A DNA stretch of 64,000 nt from CAWACP01 sp963780655 (GTDB lineage: Bacteria; Acidobacteriota; Terriglobia; Bryobacterales; Bryobacteraceae), in the NCBI GenBank assembly GCA_963780655.1, contig CAWACP010000003.1, positions 868,001 to 932,000 of the forward strand. The letters are read 5' to 3'. Both the position numbers and the translations under genes were made by a program. The notes beneath the pieces are model-generated. The model saw nothing but the letters and a program-made list of their open reading frames with translations, had not been told where the DNA came from and did not search any database. This document shows, in pieces, positions 1 to 8,942 of this stretch (its first letter is position 1; every line of letters begins with the position of its first letter).

Positions 1-1
1 C

Positions 2-514
2 GATCTGTTCGCCAGGCACTACGAAACGGGCGAGCGGATACCGGAGGACTTGTTCCGGAAGATGGTCCGCGCCCGAACGTTCCGGGCGGCGAACGCGCAA
101 ATGCGCCAGCTCGGCTTTGGCTTCACCGATCTCGCGCTGCACCGCGATTACAATCCCCAGCGGGACGGCGATGTGATCCGATACGCGCGCCGCCTGCTGC
201 AGGATTTCACGCCGGCGAAGCTGCCCGAGGATTACGCCATGATCGCGGGCTTTACGCACCTGTTCGGGAGCCCGGTGGCTTATGGCGCCGGCTACTATTC
301 GTATAAATGGTCGGAGGTGCTGGACGCCGACGCATTCTCGCGGTTCCGGCTCGAGGGCATTTTCAGCCGCGAGGCCGGGATGGCCTTCCGCAGGGGGATT
401 CTGCAGCGCGGTGACAGCGAGGATCCTGCCGAGTTGTACCGGGCCTTCATGGGCCGGGATCCGGACCCGAACGCGCTGCTCGAACGCAATGGGTTGCTCG
501 CTCCGCGAGCCTGA
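2..514 (+). CDS. M3-family oligopeptidase, C-terminal part (5' end outside window)
   Basis: The reading frame is open from base 2, so only the last 170 residues are present. They carry the typical C-terminal signature of M3 zinc metallopeptidases (oligopeptidase A / dipeptidyl carboxypeptidase): GYYSYKWSEVLDADAFSRF, then a GIFSREAG segment and a closing SEDPAELYRAFMGRDPD stretch. The HEXXH zinc motif lies upstream of the window. Members of this family degrade short peptides, usually in the cytoplasm or periplasm. The first ATG inside the window (position 59) is internal to the domain and is not a start. A repeat element begins 8 bases after the stop. Confidence 0.9.
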   Translation, partial: DLFARHYETGERIPEDLFRKMVRARTFRAANAQMRQLGFGFTDLALHRDYNPQRDGDVIRYARRLLQDFTPAKLPEDYAMIAGFTHLFGSPVAYGAGYYSYKWSEVLDADAFSRFRLEGIFSREAGMAFRRGILQRGDSEDPAELYRAFMGRDPDPNALLERNGLLAPRA

Positions 515-521
515 CGGGTAA

Positions 522-572
522 TTCGAAAAGGCCGACGGGGGCGTCGGCCGCGGTCGCGGGCGCCCGCCCCAC
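522..572. repeat. Intergenic repeat, family B (partial copy)
   Basis: A GC-rich stretch ending in GGGCGCCCGCCCCAC closely resembles the right half of the elements at 31219-31322 and 34127-34220. All three end in GCCCCAC. It fills the gap between two convergent genes and touches the stop codon of the TPR gene. This copy lacks the left GTGGGGC end. Confidence 0.6.
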
Positions 573-574
573 CA

Positions 575-2227
575 TCAGTACGCGAACAGCGGAGCGAGCT
601 CCGGCTTCGCCTCCACCGCCTGTTGCCAGCAGTTCCGCGCTTCCTCGGTTTGGCCGATCGCGTTCAGAGTGTTGCCGAGGTTGAGCAGCGCTTCGCCGAA
701 GCCTTCTTTCCATGCGGCGGCTCGCCGGAACGATTTCGCGGCCTCATCGTCAAGCCCTTCTTTGTGCAGCAGCAGACCGAGGTTGAAGGCGAGCTCCGGC
801 GCTTTTTCGCCAAGCTCGTCGAGCTTGTTGAGCGCATCGAGCGCATCGACATAATCGGATTGTTCGAGGGCCAGCGAGCAGAGAGCCGTGAGCGCCGGCA
901 CAAAGGAGGAATTGCACTCGAGCGCGCACCGGAAAGCGTCGGCCGCGTTATCGCGCAGACCGGAACGCCACTGGGCTATTCCCAGGTTGAGCCACGCCTC
1001 CGGCCACTTCTTCCGCAGGCGAACGCAGTTCGCAAACGCCTCGGCCGCGCGTTCGAACATTTCCTGTTGCAGACGAATGAAGCCGAGCCGGAAGCTGGCA
1101 TCCTCCCAATCCGGTTTCAGCCCCGCCAGACGCGCGAGGTACTCGGCTGCGCCGGCGAAATCGGAATCTCGTTCGCAGAGGAGGCTCAGATTCCAGAGCG
1201 CGCCGGCAGAGGCTGGATCGCACTCGAGAGCGCGCAGATACTCGACCTTCGCCACGCCCGTATTCCCGCGTTCGTGAAGCAGCAGGGCCAGATTGGCGTG
1301 CGCGTGAGCGGCATCGGCGTTGATGTGAACGGCCTCGCTGTAGGCCTGCACGGCTTCGTCCACCGCATCGTTCCTCTGATACGCGAAGGCCAGGTTGTAC
1401 CAGGCCTCCCAGCTAACCGGCGAGATTTTTGTCAATTGCGAGCAATATCTCGTGGCCGCTCGGAAATCGCCTCGCGCCAGTGCGAGCGTGGCCAGACCTT
1501 CGAGCGCCGGACGGGACTGCGCCCGCACCTTCAACAGCTTCTCGCAGCACTCCTGGAGCGTGCTGTCGTCCTTGCGGGATGCCGAGAGCGCAATGACATT
1601 CGCGAGCAGCTCGGGAGTGTCTCCGCCATCCTTCCGCAGAGCGCTCCAGACGTCCGCGGCCTCGTCCAGACGGCCCAGCATCTGCAGCGTCACTGCTCTT
1701 CCAAACAACGCTACGCCGTTCCCGGGCTGGCTGGCGAGACAGGTATCGAAGGCCGCCAGCGCCTCATCGGCAATCCCGGCGTGAAGAAGACAGATGGCCA
1801 GTCCGAGCCAGCACTCAACGTGCTCCGGATCCTTATCCGCGGACGCCGCGAATTGAAATACCGCGTCTTCAAACCGCCGCAGCTTATAGAAGCAGAGGGC
1901 GATGTTGAAGTTGGCGGCGCGATGTTCCGGGACCTGCTGGAGCAATTCGGAATAGCTTGCGCGCGCATCTTCCCACCGGCCCAGCTCGAACTCGAGCTGT
2001 CCTCTGGCCCACCATAAGTCGGGCGTACTCTCGCCGTCCTCAATGGCCCGCGCCGCTTCCGCGACCGCGTCCGCAGTCCTGCCCTCGCTCTGCAGGGCGA
2101 CCACGGTAGCCAAAGCCGAAGCCGCCTGCCGTTTCGGGGCGCCGGGCTCGACGACATCCTCGTGGATGAGCGCATGGACCAGCTGCTCATCGATTACCCA
2201 CAACCATCTGTCTGTTACGTCGGACAT
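575..2227 (-). CDS. TPR-repeat protein
   Basis: This 550-residue protein is built almost entirely of 34-residue tetratricopeptide repeats from about residue 35 to the end. Recognisable units include AASALATVVALQSEGRTADA, ALWNLSLLCERDSDFAGAA and EAWLNLGIAQWRSGLRDNAA. No signal peptide or membrane segment is visible, so it is probably cytoplasmic. TPR arrays act as protein-interaction scaffolds, and the partner cannot be read from sequence. It lies 12 bases downstream of the zinc-finger gene on the same strand, so the two are probably co-transcribed. The N-terminal 30 residues precede the repeats and match nothing I recognise. Confidence 0.85.
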   Translation of the reverse strand: MSDVTDRWLWVIDEQLVHALIHEDVVEPGAPKRQAASALATVVALQSEGRTADAVAEAARAIEDGESTPDLWWARGQLEFELGRWEDARASYSELLQQVPEHRAANFNIALCFYKLRRFEDAVFQFAASADKDPEHVECWLGLAICLLHAGIADEALAAFDTCLASQPGNGVALFGRAVTLQMLGRLDEAADVWSALRKDGGDTPELLANVIALSASRKDDSTLQECCEKLLKVRAQSRPALEGLATLALARGDFRAATRYCSQLTKISPVSWEAWYNLAFAYQRNDAVDEAVQAYSEAVHINADAAHAHANLALLLHERGNTGVAKVEYLRALECDPASAGALWNLSLLCERDSDFAGAAEYLARLAGLKPDWEDASFRLGFIRLQQEMFERAAEAFANCVRLRKKWPEAWLNLGIAQWRSGLRDNAADAFRCALECNSSFVPALTALCSLALEQSDYVDALDALNKLDELGEKAPELAFNLGLLLHKEGLDDEAAKSFRRAAAWKEGFGEALLNLGNTLNAIGQTEEARNCWQQAVEAKPELAPLFAY

Positions 2228-2239
2228 GCTGCGACTCCG

Positions 2240-4177
2240 TTATCCATCGGCAGGCCGGTTCGAAATGTTCAGCCAGCGCGCAATTCTTCGGGCGGCGGCC
2301 GCTCCGGCAATACCCTTTTCCACAGTGGAGAATGCGGGAGCGGGAATTTCTTCCTGCTCCATCGGCGAGCGACGCGGGGCTGTTGGATCCTGCTTTCCGG
2401 CTGTCCCATTTCTCGCCTTACGCCCGCCTCTGGACCTGTTTTGCGCCGCTCCGGAGAAAGCCATCTTCGGGCGCAGCGGCAACACATCGAACGAAGGTAT
2501 TCGCGGCGTCGTTCGAACGAGGTCGATTGCCTGAAGAGTCTTCATCAGCCGCGGCTTGCTCGCCAATGGGGCCGGTTTCACCTCCACGGGGAACCAGACA
2601 CCGATGATTTCCGGCACAACCGACCCAGGAGAGGCCTCGCCGGGCACATCCTCAGACTGCTCGAGCGTGGTTTCCGGCGCCTCTGCCGCCGCAACCGCCG
2701 TCTCGGGAGTCTGCTGAATCTCTTCAGTCGGTTCCTCAGGCTCGTGGCTCAGTTCCAACCCGCGCGCGTCAGCAGGCGTGTCCACGGGCTGAACAAGTGG
2801 CTCCGCAGCCTGCGCAACCGCTTCGGCGTTTTCGGCAGGTTCAGCGGAGGCCCCCGCTCGGCCTGGCAGGATGTCCGCTGGGTCGAATGCGAGTCCGCCG
2901 GTCCAGACGAGTTCCAGCGACGATGCAAACTCGGACGCCGCCTCGATTGAAATCGGACAGTACTCGGCGATCCTGAACTCGCCACTGTCGGGAGCAAGCG
3001 CCTTTACATCGAGCCCGACGGCTTCGGCCCATCCCGGCCTGGGCATCGCCGCGAGATTCAGAACGTGTTCAAGCGTGTGTGACTCAGGCTGTGGACAGCT
3101 CGGAACCGGCCCTGAGATTTCGACCAGGATTCCCGCGGCTGCGCCGGGCGAATCAGGCGTCGCGCGCCGGACAGCCCGAACCACCTCGGCCCATGCCGGC
3201 TTCGCCTCTGTTCCCAGGACCAAGGCGTGCTCGATGCTACGTAACTCAGGCTGTGGACGGGCCGGAAGCGCCGAAAAAGTTTCGAAGTGGGCCGTTGCCG
3301 GTGAGTCCAACGTCCCGCGCCTGACGGCCCCGACAGACTCTGCCCATGCCGGCTGCGCCTCTGTCCCTATGCCCAAAGCGTGGTTAAGCGTACGGAACTG
3401 AGGCTGGGGGCGGGCCGGAACCGCGGGAGAGGTTTCGAGATGAGCCGTTGCCGGCGAGTCCAGCGCCCTGTCCCTCATGAAGTGAACAGCTTCGGCCCAC
3501 GCCGGCTGCGTCCCTGTTCCGATGCTCAAAGCGTGCCCGAGCGTTCGTGACTGAGGCTGTGGACGCGGCGTGACCGCCGGAGAGGTGTCGAGCCGGGCCG
3601 TTGCCGGCAAGTCCGGCAAATGAGTCAGTGGATACCTGACCGTGGCGGCGGGCGCGGGCTGCGCCTGCGGCAGCACCAACGCAGTTCCGGGCAGTATGGC
3701 GGCTTCGCGCGTCCACTCCACCGCGTCCGTGACGCCTGGCGGATCGCACTGAACCGATGACGTTCCGGGGAGAATGACAGGACCGCTTGCGGGAACCACA
3801 GCTTTAGCGTGAGCGGGCGCCGGCGAGACGTGTACCGCCGAGAGCCCCGGCGGTCCGGCCTGCCCGGTCGTCCACTTGCCCGCGCCGGCCATAACCGGAT
3901 GAACCTTGAAATCGCGTGGCGATACCGACTCGAGCATAAGGTCGGCGGTGCCGGTTGGATCATGCCAGACTGCCGTTTGAACAGACGCCTCCGGTGCGGA
4001 CTCGCCCACACGCGCGCGCGGATGTTCGTCACGACTCTGCGCCTGGAGCAGCCGGCTTAGCGCAAGGCGATTATATTCTTCGTGATAGGTTTGCCGGTGC
4101 GCTTCCGAGCAGAAGTCGCCCTCGCCGGTCAGCTTCTTCAGCAGCGGGAGGCGTTTGCCGCAGTACAGACACCGCAT
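2240..4177 (-). CDS. Hypothetical protein: N-terminal zinc-finger-like motif and 51-residue tandem repeats
   Basis: A 645-residue protein of unknown function. Residues 3-35 hold a compact Cys/His motif (CLYC, then FCSEAHRQTYHEEY) like FCS/MYM-type zinc-binding motifs. Residues 190-397 are four tandem repeats of 51, 51, 51 and about 55 residues. Each carries a Thr/Ala-rich lead, an ARPQP-like Pro motif, a HAL.IGTE turn and a QPAWAEAV helix. The C-terminal third is acidic and Ala/Pro-rich, suggesting disorder. No signal peptide is seen. It is the first gene of a probable operon with the TPR gene. It could be a linker or adaptor protein, but I do not recognise a named family. Confidence 0.75.
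   Translation of the reverse strand: MRCLYCGKRLPLLKKLTGEGDFCSEAHRQTYHEEYNRLALSRLLQAQSRDEHPRARVGESAPEASVQTAVWHDPTGTADLMLESVSPRDFKVHPVMAGAGKWTTGQAGPPGLSAVHVSPAPAHAKAVVPASGPVILPGTSSVQCDPPGVTDAVEWTREAAILPGTALVLPQAQPAPAATVRYPLTHLPDLPATARLDTSPAVTPRPQPQSRTLGHALSIGTGTQPAWAEAVHFMRDRALDSPATAHLETSPAVPARPQPQFRTLNHALGIGTEAQPAWAESVGAVRRGTLDSPATAHFETFSALPARPQPELRSIEHALVLGTEAKPAWAEVVRAVRRATPDSPGAAAGILVEISGPVPSCPQPESHTLEHVLNLAAMPRPGWAEAVGLDVKALAPDSGEFRIAEYCPISIEAASEFASSLELVWTGGLAFDPADILPGRAGASAEPAENAEAVAQAAEPLVQPVDTPADARGLELSHEPEEPTEEIQQTPETAVAAAEAPETTLEQSEDVPGEASPGSVVPEIIGVWFPVEVKPAPLASKPRLMKTLQAIDLVRTTPRIPSFDVLPLRPKMAFSGAAQNRSRGGRKARNGTAGKQDPTAPRRSPMEQEEIPAPAFSTVEKGIAGAAAARRIARWLNISNRPADG
2987..3610 (-). 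repeat. Four tandem coding repeats of about 153 bp
   Basis: These are the DNA units encoding residues 190-397 of the zinc-finger protein. The motif ending in a PAWAEAV-like sequence recurs every 51 codons. Units 1-3 align without gaps. Unit 4 (toward 2987) is longer and more diverged. Confidence 0.8.
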
Positions 4178-4584
4178 ACGCTCTATTCATCGGCGGATCG
4201 GTTCAATCTGTGGAGATGTAAAAGTAAGTTTATCTCAGATAAATGACCTGGCGCGCCTCGACTGGAGCATGGGCCGTCACCAATTTCCGTCTTACTTCAC
4301 GGCGCGCGGCGGCTCACGCGTTTGAGTTGTTCCGTCAACTTCTGAAAAACGCTGAGGTTTACAGCTGGATTCCGCACCGGACAGATCGCGAACCGGGGAA
4401 GGTCCAGGCGAGGCTCCGGAAGCGCTTCGCACGGGTCCCTAAAGTTATACCCTTACGCGCCGATCATATGGGTGCTCCCTGAGCCGCATGCCGGATTGGG
4501 GACGATTACCCGGACCCTTTGGCCGGGAACAGAGCCGGCGCGCTCCGTGGAAACTCGTGTCCGGCAGGAGAATTGAACGACAAA
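4178..4584. other. Divergent intergenic region without a gene
   Basis: About 407 bases separate the divergent zinc-finger and roadblock genes. Bases 4215-4250 are locally AT-rich (AAAGTAAGTTTATCTCAGAT), which is unusual here and a likely promoter zone for the minus-strand operon. No convincing small gene, tRNA or terminator was found. Confidence 0.5.
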
Positions 4585-4950
4585 ATGGCAAAACATGAAG
4601 CTCTGAAAATTCAACTGGACAACCTCAAGAGCGCGCTTCCGGAACTGAGAGGCGTGCTTCTGGCTTCGGTGGAGGGCCTGCCGGTGGCGCATGCGCTGTC
4701 CAACGGCCTCGATCCGAATCGTATTGCCGCGATGGCCGCGGCGGCTTCCAGCCTCGGACGCCGCATCAGCGACAGCATGGCCTCGGGCGTCCTGAACGAA
4801 GTGTGCGTGCGCGGCGACGACGGCATGCTGTTCATTTACAACGCCGGCCCGAAAGCGATTCTGGCAGTAATGGGGCCGACGCCTTCCAACGCCGGTCTGA
4901 TCCATCTGGAAGCCCGCACGGCGGCGAAGGACATCTCCGAGCTGTTCTGA
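4585..4950 (+). CDS. Roadblock/LC7-domain protein (MglB-like)
   Basis: The product is a 121-residue single-domain protein. It shows the roadblock/LC7 pattern: helix, RGVLLASVEGLPVAHAL strand pair, an Ala-rich central helix (AAMAAAASSLGRRISDSM), then FIYNAGPKAILAVMG and a last helix. Bacterial members regulate small Ras-like GTPases (as MglB does for MglA) or control polarity and motility. No GTPase gene is adjacent here. ATG 4585 is preferred because an AGGAG lies upstream at 4566-4570. A longer form from 4519 would add residues that do not fit the domain. Confidence 0.85.
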   Translation: MAKHEALKIQLDNLKSALPELRGVLLASVEGLPVAHALSNGLDPNRIAAMAAAASSLGRRISDSMASGVLNEVCVRGDDGMLFIYNAGPKAILAVMGPTPSNAGLIHLEARTAAKDISELF

Positions 4951-5194
4951 TCTGGGCGGCCTGAACTCGCTCAGCGTGCGATAGCGGGAGCCTGGCGCGG
5001 CAGCCGGATATTCACTGGCGCCTGGCCCGGGCGCAGGATTGCTTCGGGAGACGCGCACAGGTTGAATTGCGCTCGGCCAGCGTGCGGTGATCGGTGGCGC
5101 ATTCCGGATACTGGACTGGCCGAACCTGGGGGCCAGTTGTCCGCCCGTTCCCTTGGGATCCGAACCTGCTTCATGGCGCTGCCGGCGCTCCGAT

Positions 5195-7274
5195 ATGCTG
5201 GTAGCGTTCCGTATGAACGCGGGGGCATGGCAATCGCTGCTGGAAGTGTCCAACAGCATCCTGGAACACCGGGATATCGGTGCGCTGTTCCGCAGCCTCG
5301 CGCCGCATCTCCGGCGTGTCCTGCCGTTCGATTTTATCGCGGTGGTGCTCCACGACCAGTCCACCGGCTGCATGCGCCTGCACGTGCTCGAATCGACCAG
5401 CGCGGCCGAAGCGCCCTGCATTGAGCTGCCCGTGAGCGAGTCGCCGGCCGGCTGGGTCACCACCCATCAGCAGCCGCTGGTGGTGGCGGACGTTCGCCGC
5501 GAGAGCCGCTGGCCGCGCGTGCTCGATATTCTTCGTGAGAGCCGCATCGGCGCCTGTTGTTTTTTGCCTTTGACCACGGCCCACCGGCAACTCGGCGCGC
5601 TGAGCTTCGGATATGTCGGCGAGCATGCCATCGCCGCGGAAGAACTGGAGTTCATGGGGCAGGTGGCCGCCCAGGTGGCGGTGGCGGTTGACAACTCGCT
5701 CAACGCCGCCTCCGCGCTCGAGTTCCAGCGGCAGCTCGCGCACGACCGCGATCGTCTCCGCGCGCTGCTCGAAATCAGCAACGCCATGGTGTCGCAATTG
5801 GCGCTCCGGGAGCTGTTCGCCGCCATTACAGCGTGCCTGCGCCGGGTGGTTCCCCACGAGTACTCGAGCCTCGCCCTGCACGAGCCCGGCGACGACTGCC
5901 TGGTGCTGCACGCGCTGGAATTCGAGACCGGCAGCGGCGCTCATCGAACAGGATGCGCGAATCCCCATCGACGGATCGTTATCCGGGATGGCCTTCCGCG
6001 ATGGCAGGCCACTGGTTCTGGCTACCCTCGACGCGCCGCAGGCGTCGTCCGGCATTGCGCGTCTGCTCCGGGCCGAGGGGCTCCAGTCCGCGTGTATCAT
6101 CCCGCTGGTCACCCGCAATCGCACGCTCGGCACGGTGAATCTGGCGAGTATCCGCGAGAACGCGTTTTCGTCCGAGGACGTCGAGTTCCTCACACAGATT
6201 GCCGCGCAGGCCGCGATTGCTATCGAAAATGCGCAGGCTTACCGGGAAATTGAGCGGTTAAAGAACAAGCTGGCCGAAGAAAAGCTGTATTTACAGGACG
6301 AGATTCGAAGCGAGCGGAATTTTGGAGACATTATCGGCGACAGCGGCGCTTTCCGCCGCGTCCTCGGACAGGTAGAGACAGTGGCCCCCACCGGCGCCGC
6401 GGTTCTGATTCTCGGCGAGACCGGGACCGGCAAGGAACTGATTGCGCGCAGCCTGCACGACCTCAGCGCGCGCCGAGACCGGACGTTCGTGAAGGTGAAC
6501 TGCGCGGCCATTCCCGGCGGTCTTCTGGAAAGTGAGCTGTTCGGGCACGAGCGCGGCGCATTCACCGGCGCCATCGCGCAGCGCATCGGCCGTTTCGAAC
6601 TGGCCGATGGCGGCACGCTTTTCCTGGATGAGGTGGGCGACATACCGCTCGACCTGCAGCCGAAGCTGCTGCGCGCTCTGCAGGAGCAGGAGTTCGAGCG
6701 GCTCGGCAGCGCCCGCACCATTCGCGTGAACGTCCGCGTGATCGCCGCCACCAACCGCGATCTGGCGCGCATGGTGGCCGAACAGCAGTTTCGCGCCGAC
6801 CTGTATTACCGGCTGAACGTGTTCCCCGTTCGCGTCCCTGCGTTGCGCGAGCGGCCGGCGGATATCCCCATGCTGCTCCGCTACTTCGTGGAGAAGTGTT
6901 CGCGCCGCCTGAACAAGCGTATCGATTCCATTTCCCCCGATTCCATGAAGGCGCTGATTCGCTACTCGTGGCCGGGCAATGTCCGCGAGCTCGAGAACAT
7001 CGTCGAGCGTGCCGTGATCCTGTCGCCGGGACCGACGATCGACATTCCTATCGCCGAACTCCGCGACGCCTCCTCCGCGCCGGTGAGTGAGGCTGCCACG
7101 CTCGAGACCGCCGAGCGTTCCCATATCCTGCGCGTGCTCGAGGGAACAGGCTGGAAACTGGCGGGCTCCGATGGCGCGGCGGCGCGGCTGGGGATGAAGC
7201 GCACCACGCTGCAATCGAAGATGAAGAAGCTTGGCATCGGCCGCCCGCCATACGCGAGCGCGGCGCCGAAATAG
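5195..7274 (+). CDS. Sigma54-dependent activator with two GAF domains (frameshifted)
   Basis: FhlA-like enhancer-binding protein. The first GAF domain is in one frame (about residues 8-165 from ATG 5195). The second GAF starts in that frame and finishes one frame later. The AAA+ domain follows, with Walker A GETGTGKE, the sigma54-contact motif ESELFGHERGAFTGA, and the DEVGDIPLDLQPKLLRALQE and RADLYYRLNVFP motifs. A Fis-type helix-turn-helix (AARLGMKRTTLQSKMKKLGI) closes the protein. The break lies at about 5930-5942 and fits one extra base; removing it gives about 692 residues. It is either a sequencing error or a disabled gene. GAF domains would sense a small ligand. Upstream ATG 5087 is possible but adds unlike residues. 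Confidence 0.85.
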
Positions 7275-7378
7275 CGGCAGTCGCCGTAATGGCGGCAGCA
7301 TCCGCTCGGCAGTCGCAGGTAAGTTCCTGTGTTTCAGTGTCTTGCCATGGGCCGCCACCTGCCCTGATCATTGGCGTG

Positions 7379-7639
7379 TTGAAGATCACTACCATCGAAA
7401 CCAGCGAGGGTGTGACGCTGCGTCTCGAAGGCCGCCTTGTCGGCCCGTGGGTTGCCGAATTCAACAAAGCGGTGGCGGGGTGCGGCAAACGCACGCTGAC
7501 CGTGGATCTGACCGATACGACGTACGTGGACGCGGCCGGCCGCAAAGCTCTCGCCAGCGCGAGGGATCGCGGCGCTCGGCTGATCACCGCGGGCGCGCTC
7601 ATGGCCGCGCTGGTGGCGCAGGTTCCCGGTCTGTCCTGA
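7379..7639 (+). CDS. STAS-domain protein
   Basis: A short protein of about 86 residues with the STAS fold pattern: GVTLRLEGRLVGPWVAEF, then TLTVDLTDTTYVDAAGRKAL and a final helix. Members act as anti-anti-sigma factors or phospho-switches. In classical members a Ser/Thr follows the conserved Asp; here the loop reads YVDAAGR, with Ala where that Ser/Thr usually lies, so phospho-switching is doubtful. The start is uncertain. TTG 7379 or GTG 7376 fit the domain, whereas ATG 7289 adds a Cys/Ser-rich leader without similarity. It lies between the sigma54 activator and the efflux genes, all on the plus strand. Confidence 0.6.
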   Translation: MKITTIETSEGVTLRLEGRLVGPWVAEFNKAVAGCGKRTLTVDLTDTTYVDAAGRKALASARDRGARLITAGALMAALVAQVPGLS

Positions 7640-7658
7640 GCCGGGGTTAGAGAACACA

Positions 7659-8930
7659 ATGCCAACAACTGCCGACTACGAAATCGAAGAACAGAAGCTG
7701 ACGGACAGTCCTCCGCCGACGGCGCCGCCGAAATCGCGGGCGAAGTTCATCCTCCTGGCTGTGCTGCTGATCGCTGCCGGCGGCGCGGTGTGGTATTGGC
7801 TCGCGACGGCTGACCGGGTGACCACCGACGACGCGGAGGTGGACGGGCACATCGTGCCGATCGCCTCGAAAATCTACGGCAACGTGCTGGAAGTGCTCGT
7901 CAACGACAACCAGCAGGTGAAGAAAGGCGACGTGCTGGTGCGCATCGACGCGCGCGATTACCAGGCGCGAGTGGACCAGGCGCGGGCAGCGCTGCTCTAT
8001 GCGCAGAGTCAGTCGAGCGGGGCCACGGTGGGCGTGCCGCTGGTGCGCGAAGTCACCACGACGTCCACGGATCAGGCCAGCGCGCAGTTGCAGGCAGCCG
8101 AAGCCGAACTGGCCAGAGCGACAGCGGATTATCAGCGCGCGGCCGGCGCGGACGTGTCGTTCGCTCGGGCCAATGTGGATGCGGCCGAGGCCACCATGGA
8201 GAGAGCGAAAGCGGACCTCGACCGTATGCGGCCTCTGGTGGATAAGTCCGAGATTTCGAAACTGCAGTTCGATTCCTACGTCGCCGCGGCCAAAGTGGCC
8301 GAGAGCCAGCTCAGCGCGGCGAAAGAGAAACTCTCTTCGGCCAGCGGCGATGCCGCAACGAAGAAGGAAGCGGTGGCCGCGGCCGAGGCGCGCATCGCTC
8401 AGGCGAAGGCGGCGGTGGCCCAGGCCCAGGCGAACAAGAGGCAGGTGACGGTGCAAAGCGCGCAGGCGGCTTCGGCCGGCGCCGGCGTCGAGCAGGCCCG
8501 CGCCAATCTGGAAACGGCGGAACTCCAGTACGGCTACACGGCCATCGTGGCGCCGGTGGATGGGCGAGTGACCCGGAAGAATGTCGAGGCGGGTCAGATT
8601 GTGCAGCAGGGCCAGTCGCTAATGACGCTGGTGCCGCTGAACGACATCTGGGTGACGGCGAACTTCAAGGAGACGCAGCTCAGGAACGTCGCCCCTGGCC
8701 AGCGCGCCGAGGTGCACGTGGATCTGAGCGGGCGTAAGTTCAGCGGGCGCGTCGATTCCATCGCCGCCTCCACCGGTGCGCGCATGAGTCTGCTGCCGCC
8801 GGAGAACGCCACCGGCAACTTCGTGAAGGTGGTGCAGCGCATTCCGGTAAAGATCGTGCTCGATCCGCTGCCCGCCGATGCAGTGCTGCGCCCAGGCATG
8901 AACGTGGACGCCACCATCTTTACGCGCTAG
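7659..8930 (+). CDS. HlyD/EmrA-type membrane fusion protein
   Basis: A 423-residue periplasmic adaptor. A cytoplasmic N-terminus is followed by one membrane segment (about residues 31-48, FILLAVLLIAAGGAVWYWL). Next is the split lipoyl domain (KIYGNVLEVLVNDNQQVKKGD) and a long Ala/Glu-rich coiled coil (about residues 95-265). The second lipoyl half follows (APVDGRVTRKNVEAGQIVQQG), then the beta-barrel region. This is the EmrA arrangement, linking an MFS pump to an outer-membrane channel. The emrB-like gene begins 12 bases downstream. No TolC-like gene is in this cluster, so the channel would be encoded elsewhere. Confidence 0.9.
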   Translation: MPTTADYEIEEQKLTDSPPPTAPPKSRAKFILLAVLLIAAGGAVWYWLATADRVTTDDAEVDGHIVPIASKIYGNVLEVLVNDNQQVKKGDVLVRIDARDYQARVDQARAALLYAQSQSSGATVGVPLVREVTTTSTDQASAQLQAAEAELARATADYQRAAGADVSFARANVDAAEATMERAKADLDRMRPLVDKSEISKLQFDSYVAAAKVAESQLSAAKEKLSSASGDAATKKEAVAAAEARIAQAKAAVAQAQANKRQVTVQSAQAASAGAGVEQARANLETAELQYGYTAIVAPVDGRVTRKNVEAGQIVQQGQSLMTLVPLNDIWVTANFKETQLRNVAPGQRAEVHVDLSGRKFSGRVDSIAASTGARMSLLPPENATGNFVKVVQRIPVKIVLDPLPADAVLRPGMNVDATIFTR

Positions 8931-8942
8931 CGCGAGCCCGCC

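Noticed and set aside
623..2017. Long open frame antisense to the first TPR gene
   Set aside because: Composition of a shadow frame; the TPR pattern is clear on the other strand.
2987..3610. CRISPR-like spacing of repeats
   Set aside because: Repeats are coding, about 153 bp long, diverged and lack unique spacers of constant length.
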